Assembly (NCBI GenBank): GCA_914767715.1
Contig: OU612066.1
Location: 16,373,001 to 16,437,000, forward strand
Length of the DNA stretch: 64,000 bases
Direction of reading: 5' to 3'
Source of the DNA: Membranipora membranacea
Taxonomy: Eukaryota > Bryozoa > Gymnolaemata > Cheilostomatida > Membraniporidae
Notes under the pieces: model-generated
The model's input: only the letters and a program-made list of their open reading frames with translations
Told to the model about the DNA's origin: nothing
Databases searched by the model: none
Program-made: the position numbers and the translations under genes
In this document: positions 13,204-23,574 of the stretch, piece by piece
Position numbering within the stretch: position 1 is the stretch's first letter
Layout: every line of letters begins with the position of its first letter

Positions 13204-13243
13204 CTGTGATTGGTCTAACTTTCAAAATTAGACCAATCACAGT
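13204..13243. repeat. Short perfect hairpin
   Basis: CTGTGATTGGTCTAA and its reverse complement TTAGACCAATCACAG surround a loop of about 10 bases, inside the exon-3 element. Confidence 0.6.
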
Positions 13244-14558
13244 AGGTCATACTAAACTCTGCTAAATATCACAACAGTAAAGCGATGATTTTTGTTGTTT
13301 TGTTGCTGATGGATTTTTAGTGTAAATGACACATGTATCCTCATACCATTCATCACTGAGTATGGTAAGGCCATAACTGTCTGTGTTGGTACAAAATGAG
13401 AGCATGATGGACAAAGTTTGCACACTATTTCATCATTTATATGTACTCAAGTGATGTCCTCTCTAATTTCATATAAGATTGAACATCAACTTGCATAGTA
13501 GTTGGCCCACCTCAGATTGATTTTGCACAGTTACTACTACAGATGGTGGTGTCAACTGTGTGTGATTGAAGTACCAATTAAGCTGTACATAAACCTATTT
13601 CACTAGTGATATCAGGGAGTGATCACCAAAATTTTACTGGGATATCTTAGCTAGATTCAGTGCAGACCAATTTGATGAACAACTATTTTCACTTGTATTG
13701 CAAGCACCTGTTGTTAGTGTTTGGATATGCTTGCTTAGGCTGGTTGACACTTCTTCTCTAGCAGATCATAATCCATAACATAGTTGAGCTTTTGCATGTA
13801 ATGAACATGTTTAGTTAGTTAGTAAAGCATGGGTGTCAACAATTTTTGCTCATGACGCTCTAATCAGGGTATAAAGGGAGTTCTTTTTCTTGTGATAAAC
13901 AAGTTGAGTCAGTTGTAGGCCAAGGCGCAAGGGTCGCTGTTGTAGTTCTATTGGTATGGTTTCGTCTCATAATCAATGTGAGAGAAATGTATAAATATCT
14001 AGTTTTGCAATGTTTATTACATATATAATTGGCGGACATGTAAATCCCGGCATGTTAAAAAAGCTAATGCCAACTTAGGGATTGAGTTCGAAACAGTGTT
14101 GAAAATCTAGAACTTCAGAGAGTGCCTACAGTCCTAAACATAGTCCTAAGGCTTAAAAAGAGGTGTCAAAAAATGTAGTGCAATGCTCAAGAGATTTAGT
14201 AAGCTGAGAGTATCTGTTAGTTGGCTGTTATCATTATCAACGAGTAGTGAGGAGCATTGTATTAGTGAGGTTCAAGGTAGCTGTTAGTCGTTCTTTCTTG
14301 ACCCCGACCAGTGTCTAGGTCTTTCTGAGAATCATCTATATCAAATCAAATCAAACTATAAACATGAGCATATATATATATTACTGTATAGCTTTAAAAA
14401 AACATATCAAATAAGCATGGAGTTTGCTTCACCGCTTAACAAAATATCGCATTTTAATACATAAATTTTGGCATAATGTTTGATGGAATGGGTTACACAT
14501 GTTTGAATATATGCGGCCAGGGAAGATGGAACATGGATACTTCAGGTATCAACTAGAC

Positions 14559-14687
14559 TCTAGAATTTACAATATTTGATCTCAGGCAGTAGCAAAAATG
14601 AGTGTGTGTAACGTTGTGCAGTCATAGCGCAACGTTACACACACTATTTTTTGCTTCTGCCTGGGATCAAATATTGTAAATTCTAGA
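14559..14687. repeat. 129-bp near-perfect palindrome
   Basis: The arms run inward from TCTAGAATTTACAATATTTG and its reverse complement, through GTGTGTAACGTTG-like inner parts, to a small loop near 14625. It could be a nested foldback MITE or a structural part of the larger element. Confidence 0.75.
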
Positions 14688-15818
14688 TGATATTTTTGGC
14701 TGCTAAAATGAAATTAGATTTTGGATTTGCTTGCCTCATATTGCTCTCAGAGCAAATTTGAAAACATATTTGGAAAATTCACACCTATGTGGTTCCAACC
14801 ATGTATTTATTTTCATGATTGGAACATTTTGAAAAAATCCTTTGTAGTGCCTATTCAATGTACTCTCGTGGTCAATTGACAGAAGCTCCATCAGGTTACA
14901 AGGTTATCGCAACGGTAAGCATATATTGAGTATGAATCTTCTGACGTCTAACAATAGGAAGGAAATGCTACCCTCCAAACTGTGATGCCCTGCAAAAGGA
15001 ATATTCTAATATAATAAACATTAATATTTCTTACTGATTTAACAAATCAACTGGATTAACGGCCATTAATCAAAACTTTAAACTCCCTCTTCTTTCTCCC
15101 AACCCCAGCCTCCAGTCCTGTCTCATATTTTTTCCTGTCAAAAAGGAGAATAAAATAATGCAATGAAGAAAAACAAACGTCAATTTTCTTAATTAACCCA
15201 TGATTCTCATAGGCCAAGGTCACTAAAAGCATACATAATGAAATTTCTTTTTAATTTACTCCCAGCCAAGTCGAGAAAAGCCTTTGAAAATTGTATCGAT
15301 GTGTGATGATAACGTGTTTGAGCTCCTAAGAAGTGCTGATTACGGTGGAAAGTACTATGGTGTTGGCGGACTTGGCAACTTCAGACTCATCAAACACCGC
15401 AGTAAGTTATAAATATGGAGTAAGCACCACATAGAATGGAACTCGGCCAATTAATACCATGCTATGTAGAAAGCTGATTCACCTATAGCCAATCTTTCCA
15501 AGTCAGAAACTCAACATACATTTCTCCCATAGCATCAAAGAGCTCTACTTTCACATAGAATAGTTTAATATTATTCTGGGTAATTTATATTAGTTTATGG
15601 GCTTATAGATGTAATAAATGAATATATAATTATTGATAATATTGATTGTAATTAATTGCTTATTCTACTTCAGTTGGGGGAAAGAACAGTGTACTTTGTG
15701 CTTCCGGAAGCAGATTTCCAAAAATGCGGCTTACCGCCATTGACTCGTGTGCAAGAGATACTTGGCGTTGTTGGCATTAAGATACAGTTTTTTTAAATTT
15801 ATGTTAGACCAAAATAAA

Positions 15819-16580
15819 GGTTCAACAAGTAAAACACACCACATCTAGCAAATCACACATATCTCAAAATAAAATCCCTCATTCATCCTCATCCTACTGT
15901 TCAATCAGCAATAATCAAAGGCTGTCAGGGGGTGCTTGAAGACATGAGGTGGGTGTCAAATACTAGTTTTCGGTGAGTATGGTCTTAAGCCATATCATAT
16001 CCTCTCCCAAGACGAGGCAAGGGTCTTGCTAATATTGAATTCTGATGAAGTTGTTATGTGAATTAAAAAAAAACCTTTACACAAAATATATTATGGTAAA
16101 AGCGTGACACTGAAGCTGAGCTAGGCCCAATCAGATTTCCAGTTTTAATTTTAGCATTGAAGGATTTATACGTTTTATATTACCAAAATGTTAAGTGCAC
16201 GCACAACAATAAATTATGCTGGACACAGATGAGACATCACATCCTAGTACCTGGAGTAGATGTGACCTACATGCAAAAAATATATTTTATAGAAACCACA
16301 ACAGCTAAGTGAGTGAAATAAATTATCTTATAGCTTCTTAGTTGAGCCTAGCAGTAATGGTTTGCTAAACAATAAATGAGGAGGAAATTACAAGTGGCAT
16401 TTACGTAATTGCAGATGTTAAATAGATGATTAATTGTGAAATGGATAATCTTTGATGACAATCCTTTTGTCTTTGGTATAAGTATTACCCAATGGGAGGG
16501 TATGAAAAAAATTCACCTGCGTACACTAGCAAAAAACTGCTAATAACAATGCACTCTGTGTCGGAAAGCAGCTTAATCTG
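15819..16580 (+). other. Unit B 3' flank and start of unit C 5' flank; no gene
   Basis: After the poly-A signal the sequence matches the downstream flanks of C' and D (CATATCATATCCTCTCCCAAGA block; AGGCCCAATCAGA near 16125). From about 16190 it matches the upstream flanks of the other units (GCACAACAATAAATTATGCT). Confidence 0.5.
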
Positions 16581-16584
16581 TAAA

Positions 16585-16908
16585 GAGAGAGGTATACACC
16601 CGAGGGTGCTGGGGGCTGGAACAATCAACAATGAAAGCTCCCCCAGTGGGGTTCGAACCCACAACTCCTGCGGCACTAATCGCCTGGCAGTGAATAGCAA
16701 GCGCGCTAACCGATTGCGCCATCTCACCATCCCCAAAAAAGAATGGGTCGATGGCGCTAATTAGATAGCCCGCTATTCACTACTCGGAGTTGAGTTCTCT
16801 CATCCCACAGCGGATTCCAATCCACTATTGCCACCCTATGAAACACAGCGTACGGGTTAGGGTTATTGGCCTTACATGGCCCATTGCTGGGACCCCTTGT
16901 AGTAGGTT
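16585..16908. mobile_element. tRNA-derived SINE insertion, apparently composite
   Basis: About 320 bp interrupts the unit C upstream flank between sequences that are contiguous in unit D (near 30650). The left half is a minus-strand tRNA-like sequence with tail; the right half (about 16745-16908) carries degenerate tRNA-like boxes on the plus strand (TGGCGCTAATTAGATAGCCC; GGATTCCAATCC), so the two seem joined head to head. I could not define target duplications. Confidence 0.55.
16640..16734 (-). ncRNA. tRNA-like Pol III promoter head of the SINE
   Basis: The minus strand reads TGGCGCAATCGGTTAGCGCGC (A box, 16701-16721), then GGGTTCGAACCC (B box, about 16650-16661) with a paired T arm GTGGG/CCCAC. 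The flanking acceptor strands (GGTGAGA and TGGGGGA) do not pair, so this is a tRNA-derived SINE head rather than a working tRNA gene. Confidence 0.6.
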
Positions 16909-18611
16909 TAGCTATTAAATTGCCATCAATCTCTGGAAATACAACCTTTCTCTAGCAGTGAATTACAATGTAGGCTTGGTTGCGTTAATAATTATTCATA
17001 TACAAAGTTTGTTTTTATTTAATTCAAACCGTGCAATATCAAAGAGCCAATAATTAAATTTGTTGAGATTAGGTGTGAAATTGCCGTGAGACTTTATGCT
17101 TTATGGAAACCTGCCAAAAATACTGATAAAAAAGAAGGTACAATGTGACACCAAAATTTACTCTAAACTAGATATGCTGCCGATGCATGACATGTCATTC
17201 TTTGCTTGACTATTTATAAGTTATTTGCTCTATGGTTGTATTGTATGGTTCTTTCTTTCTACTAATGTGAATTCACACTGTACTTTTTGACATTGCCCTG
17301 GAGGGATAATTTTATAGGAATTTGAGGACCTTTATTAATTAGATGAGAACCAGATTGACGTTGTATGTTTATCAGCATAATCTACTAATATATTAATTTT
17401 TGGTAACCTACTTCAAAGAGGAATAGTATTGAGAGAAATTACAACAACATTTGATTTATGGTTTGTAGCTGATGACTGTGCGTTTTTCAGTGGTACCTAC
17501 AATTGACCAAATCCGCCAATTTTCCCCACATAATATCCCCAGTGCCTGTAATTATGGCAGTTTTTGTCTGACCAAAACCGCCAGTGTAGCTGCAAATCAT
17601 ACTTGTTTTCTTTTGAGTGGCGGTTTTGGTCGACCAATTCTTATTTCAGACAGGGGAGCACAACTCCAAACATAAATAGACTGATCACGTGAATTATACT
17701 AAATATAATCTCTTCAAGACAGGGAACCTTGCCAGTGCTAGGTACTAGTGACTAGTGCTTTAAGCTTGTAATAGATGGGAAATAAAAACATGGCTAGTGC
17801 TTATGGTTTCTATGATCGATGCCAATTATGTGACTGTTATTACATGGGATCAGCCAACAACAGCTATGGATGTGGTCATCCAGCATCTCATCATTCATGT
17901 AAGTCAACTGCCGGACAGGTTTCACAATATCATTATAGTAATACTTTGGTCAACCGTAGGTACCATCACTGCATGTTGTATGTATGTATGTTGTATGCAG
18001 ATGTAGAGAATTCTGGATTATTGAGAAACAATTAATCTTCAGAATGTACTTATGTGTTAGTCACAAGGTCTACCCAACGAAGCTCTTGATCACAACTCAC
18101 CTGCCCTCTGTTAAGGAAATCCTGGCAAACAAAGCAAAGCTCCCATCTGTCAGACCACAAGCTCCTAATCACAAGCCTGAAATTACCTCATCCTTACCGA
18201 AGGCCAATCTCACATTACTCTTACGGCTAACACACTGAGATTACTCAAATCTGAAAAAAGGTTTTTTTATATAACTTCTAAGTTCTAGGCAGGAAATAAA
18301 CAGGAATAGACAACGCAGTGGAATTAATTTTCCGTCTGCTATCAACCGTTGTGAAAATGATCAAAAAGCCTTTTATTAAAACAATTCAAATGTGCACCAT
18401 TACTAAGAACATTTCATTTTCGAGTTTTACGACTGTTTGTTGAAACATGAGGGAATTTATCTGATAGTGCCAGAAGCTGTAGACCTCAACTGGTTTTTAA
18501 TCTTCGATCAAAAGCTAGCAAAGGCTACTAAAACAAGAAAAATACCTAACTAATTATGAAGCCTTATATATTCCTTAATTTTAACTCCCCATATCCGATG
18601 TGCAGAATAAA
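16909..18611 (+). repeat. Duplicated upstream flank of unit C
   Basis: No gene seen. It matches the upstream flanks of the other units, including the block around 18030-18075 (TTAATCTTCAGAATGTACTT) and the ACAGGAATAGACAACGCAGT block near 18300. The segment near 17480-17680 has no counterpart I can see in other units and may be a small private insertion. Confidence 0.6.
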
Positions 18612-18728
18612 GGACAATGAATTTTTATCACCCTTTATTTTAATGAATTGATACTTTGAATTTGAGCTACTTGCTTCATTCCTATAGTTCAACCCAGTTC
18701 AGTCAGTCTACACACAGCTTTATTTAAA
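18612..18728 (+). promoter_or_regulatory. Conserved 5' flank of copy C exon 1
   Basis: Same block as before A, B and D: GGACAATGAATTTTTATCAC, TTTGAGCTACTTGCTTC, then TTTATTTAAAATG at the start codon. Confidence 0.4.
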
Positions 18729-19754
18729 ATGTCTACTATGAGAGAATTTCTTCTTTATTATATAGCAATAATAGGTAAGCCTGTACATTATTCAATACAC
18801 TGAGCATCTTTCAAGACCTGAAAAAAAATTGATTAAATAGGATTTGTCGTTGCTATTTTAGGCCAGAAGCATCTATAGCATAAGTTGTTATGGCACGAAC
18901 AATATTTGATGGCAGGATACTGATCACGTTTTATACTTCATTGGTGTATGTTCTGTAAAATTCACCGGGTGTACCCAGTTGTAGTGGTCATATTTAGAAA
19001 TTAAAAGGTGTTTTGTTTTGGCATTATATGTGTGGGGAAATAACTCCTATTCTGTGTAATCTAGCTAATATAATCATCAGGGAATTCCAGGTTGAAATTG
19101 CGTTGTGGGATTTTGTTGACATGGCAATTAATTCACCAAGTAAACTTGGAGAGAAGGCTGCTCGTATCAGACCAGCACAAATTGAAAAATTTCAATTGAA
19201 TTATGTCAAACTTCTTATGGGACTAGTATCAATGATTATAAATACTTGATGGCAGGATACTTGATGCTAGTATGATATTATATGGTCTTAAGACCACTGT
19301 CTTGGGGCAATTACAAACAACATTTTTGACGTTTCAATTGCCTCTTATGTCATTTTTTGGCTGGATATCTTTTGCATAACACTTGAGCAAAGAGTTCAAT
19401 GAGTGCCTCACTTTTCAGAAAGAAACCAAACTGTCAGAGTCTGAAAAACTTAGATAAATTATGCCAGCATCGCATACTTTCCTAATGCTAATGACATGAT
19501 ATGGGGATATGCGGTAGCGCTGTCTCTCATCAACCATCTCATGTGTTATATCCTTCCTATTTTGTGTATGACTTGCTTTACCTGGCTATAGAAACTTATA
19601 GCAGGTGTTTATTACTGTCTTGTAATTGTGGCTAATATTTTAGAACTAAAATATTTACGAGCAACTATAAAAACTTATAGTGCACAAATATTAATATAAC
19701 TACTTGTTTGAGATTATATGAACATATAACTCGATTGGGTATTGACTTTGGTAC

Positions 19755-20083
19755 AGCCTCGATGCAAAAAACTATCAACAAACTCTGATATTCCAGAAAT
19801 CCTCCTTAGATCGATATTTAGTTTCCGAGATTATATCCGTTTTTAGCCTCGATGCAAAACTATCAACAAACTCTGATATTCCAGAAATCCTCCTTAGATC
19901 GATATTTAGTTTCCGAGATCATATCCGTTTTTAGCCTCGATGCAAAACTATCAACAAACTCTGATATTCCAGAAATCCTCCTTAGATCGATATTTAGTTT
20001 CCGAGATTATATCCGTTTTTAGCCTCGATGCAAAACTATCAACAAACTCCGATATCCCAGAAATCCTCCTTAGATCGATATTA
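19755..20083. repeat. 88-bp minisatellite, about 3.7 copies
   Basis: Units start at 19755, 19845, 19933 and 20021 (AGCCTCGATGCAAAACTATC) and contain TTCCAGAAATCCTCCTTAGA. The copies are nearly identical, so expansion is recent. The open frame across them is a by-product, since 88 is not a multiple of three. Confidence 0.9.
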
Positions 20084-20659
20084 AATAAACATTGCACAGA
20101 AATAAGTATTCTGAATATTTATTTTGAGTGTTTTTATTTGCTTAACTGCAAAACTGGCAAAACAAACCTTACTCTTCCATAAAATTGTATTAACACTAAT
20201 GTAAAGGTTTGTTACACAATGACAAGTGTTGATTGTCACTCTAAGCATGTTAGTCACTCTGAGCCAGTTAGTATACTTTGTTTAATGTCAAGGGGGATAA
20301 CCACTGTTTATTTGCTCGATACCACACATGCAATGATAAAACATATACAATGTAGAACCGAGTACTATAGTCTTGACTTGTGCCAACTGCATCAAACTCT
20401 TGACTTCCCACTAATCACATATCGATAATGTGAATATTTGGGATATGCAGTAGTGCTGCGGCTCACCTCTTCAACTGGGTACACACTTTTTTCCTACATC
20501 AAATTTGTCTAACGCTATCATGTTTTGAGCAGTCTTAAGTCTAGGCTGCTTTTTGTCTTCTTCTTGTTGAGATGTAGTGCTGTCGCTGACAACCTTTTAA
20601 AATGATGTGATATAATATCTTGTTTAAATCATACATATAGTCGTGTTTCCTGCTGACCA

Positions 20660-21290
20660 TATTAATCACTTAACATTTCACTTACCTAACCGATTGTGAA
20701 GAAAATTGCAGGTATGCTGCCGCGCTGCCGCTGACATGATTGCTACAACCGGGTACACTCTCAATTTTGGATTCAGCACGTTGTTCTACCCTAGATATAC
20801 CCTTGTTTTAAACTCGTAACATTTCACTTATTATTGCGAAAAATTTGAGAAAAATTGCGATATGCTGCCGCACTGCCGATCTTCTGCTGACATGATTGTT
20901 ACGACTGGGTACACTAGACCAAGTTTGGTCCAATTGCCTGCATTCCGAGCTCTGGCTCCCGATCCACTGGTCCAGTGGATTGGGAGCAACAGGCATGCAG
21001 GCAATCGGATAAAACTTGTTCTAGGTTATGCCCTATTTCTTTATATTCAGCACGTTGTTATACCCTTGAAACACCTTTTATTTAAACTCTTAATATTTCA
21101 CTCATTAAAAGCAATTTTTAGAAGAAATTAGGATATGCTGCCGCTGACAAATTCGCTACAACTGGGTACAACCTTAATTTTGGATTCACCACGTTGTTCC
21201 ACGCTAGAAAAACCTTTTATTGAATTCTTAACATTTCACTTATTATATGCAATTTTGAGAAATATTGCGGATATGCTGCCGCAAGATAGT
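20660..21290. repeat. About 150-bp repeats, four diverged copies
   Basis: Each copy has AACATTTCACTTATTA, then GATATGCTGCCGC, and most then have GCTACAACTGGGTACA and CACGTTGTT. Copies begin near 20670, 20818, 21090 and 21228. The CAACTGGGTACAC core also occurs in the terminal repeats of the host element (about 18974 and 21540). Confidence 0.7.
20915..21024. mobile_element. Palindromic MITE family, copy 1
   Basis: The two arms (TAGACCAAGTTTGGTCCAAT, TTGCCTGCATTC and their inverted counterparts) flank a GC-richer centre with ACTGGTCCAGTGGA. It is nested in a 150-bp repeat of the 2.8-kb element. Related copies lie at 40953, 55777, 56011 and 60321. Confidence 0.65.
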
Positions 21291-22761
21291 ATCATACTAA
21301 CCTCATAAAGATCTGACATTATACTTATTGAAAATATTGAATTTGTCCTGATCTAACACGAGCAGACTTCTGCAAGTATACTTGATAAATAAATTGGTAG
21401 GTCAACAAAATCCCCACAATGCATTTTCAACCTGGAATTCCCTGAAGATTAGATTAGTAAGATTACACAGAATAGGAGTTATGTCCCCACATATATAATA
21501 CAAAAACAAAACACCTTTTAATTTCTAAATATGACCACTACAACTGGGTACACCCGGTGATTTTACAGAAGAAACATCAATGAAGTATAATATGTGATCA
21601 GTTTCCTGCCAACAAAAATTGTCCGTGCCATTATTCTATAGAGCAGTTACAGCTAGGCTGCTTCTGGCCTATTAAGTATGAAAAAGAAGAATGGGCTAAA
21701 GAGGGAATGGGGTTGCCAGATTGAGAAATGGCTTATCACCAGGATGTAAATATTGTAATATCATCTTAAGCCAGCCCGATAGGTGGGATCAACATCCATT
21801 TTCCCTTTGTTATAGAGCTTTTAGCAAAAAGAAGTAGCTCTTTTATTATGCTAGCTATATGCTTCCATACGTCACAGCCACTAACTCCCTGTCATGAGAT
21901 GACTAGCACATCCATGTTATATAGAGTCAATCACACACAATCTGTTAGCCGACTTTAAAGGGTAGTGGGAAATAAAGATTAAGATAAAAACAATTACCAA
22001 TAGCTTGGATGGGTCGATGTGAGCATCACTGTAGCTCTTCAATTGGAGTAGGGAAATAGCTGCAGCGCTTTCCCACCTCACGTATATCAACGCTTGGTAT
22101 CCGCTTAACAATCTATTTTAGCTATGCCACTAAGGTTCATAATATGCTTTCACATGACAATTATTCTTGGATTCCATTTGCATATATATATATTCCATGT
22201 TTATTCTGGAGAAGAATAAGTCCTTAGGACTTGTACCCAGAAAACAGAAAAATTGATAAAAATATGGTGTAGAATTAAAAAGGCATGTAACTAAAAATCA
22301 AGAACAATGACAGGTAAAATTACAAAGTACACGCAGGCATTAATTAGCAGTAAAACATTACACAAGTTAATACACAATAGCTAGGAAGAGAAATGGATGG
22401 TTGATGAATATGAACTCATGAGAGCTCATGGGAACTTATGCCAAAAAAATGAGAAAGCAGATTTTTTTGGTCCGCTTAAAATCATTGTTCTAATGAAAAA
22501 CATAATGTTATTTCTGTTAGCAGAAGCCATACCCAATGAGAATGAGAATGAGAGCGTTTTTAATTGGTTTAGCTTTTCAATGCAAAAACAAGAACAATGC
22601 CCTCTCTGATACCTGCCCTGAACTAAGGATGAGAGAAGAAAGAGTAACAAGCTATGAGACAATGCGAAAATGGGATGATAATCATTCTGCTGACCCTGCG
22701 ACCTTTGATGATGTATCCAAACAGTTAATATTGTTAACAAGAACACACACTCAAAGATATG

Positions 22762-23574
22762 GTAAATAGAACAAACAATTTTTGATCTAACTACAGACCA
22801 CCACCACCACCACCATCTAATAATAAAGATCTATCGATTAACTCTTGTCCAGTTCTTGCCTCAAGTTCTACAAAAAGTATCATTTGTTTATCATTTTAAA
22901 GCAGAACTGACAGATGTCCTTTCTTTGTATATTTGAAATACTTGTAATACTGTGAGAAGATATATTGGGACCTAATGTGCACCATACCTGCTATAAAAAA
23001 TTTTAATTCTGAGCCTCACAAAATTGAGGGATGGAGCCATTCAAGGGTTTATCTCCCCTTTCGAAAGTGGAAACAGAAGAGCAGAGGAGATACTAGAGAG
23101 TGGATATCATTTCTTAACTCTCTGCCTCCACTGCTTACTTGGAGCCTATGGTTGAGGGGCAACTTCAAAATCAAATATAAATTTTTAAAAAGATCATAAA
23201 GTTTCAGAGCATTTGTGACCATCTTGAGAACCTATGAGCTTGTAATTTGTTGCTACTTGTACTAAATATCGATACATGGTTATACACTGCAGTTGTCATT
23301 TCTGCTCCACGAATAATGACAAGCGTAGTGGGCGACCACCTGGAGCCGCCTCAATATATTTATTTGTTTTAAGCCCTTTCCCTCAGCCATAATAAATTTA
23401 TTTACTCATTTATCACTTGTTCTTAGTTACATATTTTGTTCTTTAGGTTTGTAGGTTCATGGAAGTAATTTGTAGTTGATTTCTACAAGCCATGTAGTAT
23501 GTAACATTATAGCAGTAGGCAAACAATCACCGTATAATACACCATATATTACAGGAAAGGAAGGCACTAATTTA
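22762..23574 (+). other. Intron 2 remnant of copy C; no exon
   Basis: This matches intron 2 of copy D (about 33150-33735), including TTTCGAAAG-GGAAACAGAAG and GTGGGCGACCACCTGGAGCC. It ends abruptly at about 23575 after GCACTAATTTATCCA, where D continues towards exon 3 and C does not. Open frames here are not conserved coding sequence. Confidence 0.6.

Larger units (their letters stand above)
12740..14851. mobile_element. 2,112-bp TIR element in exon 3 of copy B (11-bp TSD)
   Basis: The element begins GGCACTACAAA and ends with its reverse complement TTTGTAGTGCC. It is flanked by TATTCAATGTA at 12729-12739 and 14852-14862. The intact exon in copy D has a single TATTCAATGTA. An 11-bp duplication is long for cut-and-paste elements and best fits Mutator-like elements (8-11 bp). 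I see no transposase frame, so it is probably non-autonomous. It contains hairpins at 13204-13243 and 14559-14687. Confidence 0.8.
10268..15780 (+). pseudogene. Secreted-protein family, copy B (exon 3 split by a transposon)
   Basis: Exons lie at 10268-10313 (leader MPSQREFLLYYIAIL), 11963-12118, 12628-12739 plus 14863-14914, 15266-15401 and 15674-15780. Removing the inserted element and one copy of its 11-bp target duplication gives an exon 3 of exactly 164 bp, the length in A and D, and the whole frame is then open. Exon 2 lacks two codons (KT-QRFG against KTHPQRFG). The stop follows DTWRCWH, with AATAAA at 15813-15818. The only obvious lesion is the insertion, so inactivation looks recent unless the element is spliced out. 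Protein unrecognised. Confidence 0.75.
18861..21669. mobile_element. 2.8-kb element with about 340-bp terminal inverted repeats
   Basis: The ends are GGCCAGAAGC and GCTTCTGGCC, the tips of long imperfect inverted repeats (18861 to about 19205; about 21325 to 21669), both containing CACCGGGTGTACCCAGTTG and GGAATTCCAGGTTGAAA. Intron 1 of copy D (near 32110) lacks it. The interior is two tandem arrays plus a nested MITE, with no transposase frame. The flanks are AT-rich and the target duplication is unclear. The superfamily is unassigned. Confidence 0.7.
18729..22761 (+). pseudogene. Secreted-protein family, copy C (exons 1 and 2 only)
   Basis: Exon 1 is 18729-18774 (MSTMREFLLYYIAII) with a good donor. 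The exon 2 coding sequence is at 22600-22761 and is open (CPELRMREERVTSYETMRKW), with donor GTAAAT, but its acceptor is gone: copy D has about 50 extra bp ending TTGACAG before the exon. A 2.8-kb element lies in intron 1. After exon 2 the intron matches D (33180-33735) until about 23575, where sequence switches to the upstream flank of another unit, so exons 3-5 are missing. Confidence 0.75.

Noticed and set aside
16640-16734. Functional tRNA gene
   Set aside because: A and B boxes are good, but the acceptor strands do not pair and the sequence sits within an insertion with a tail.
19755-20083. CRISPR-like array
   Set aside because: The units are contiguous 88-bp tandem repeats without unique spacers, within a eukaryotic transposon.
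19940-20182. 80-codon frame
   Set aside because: It spans the 88-bp satellite; the repeat is not a multiple of three and the peptide has no homologue in the window.
22397-22769. Open frames running across exon 2 of copy C
   Set aside because: The true frame is only 22600-22761; the rest is intron brought into frame by the 50-bp deletion.
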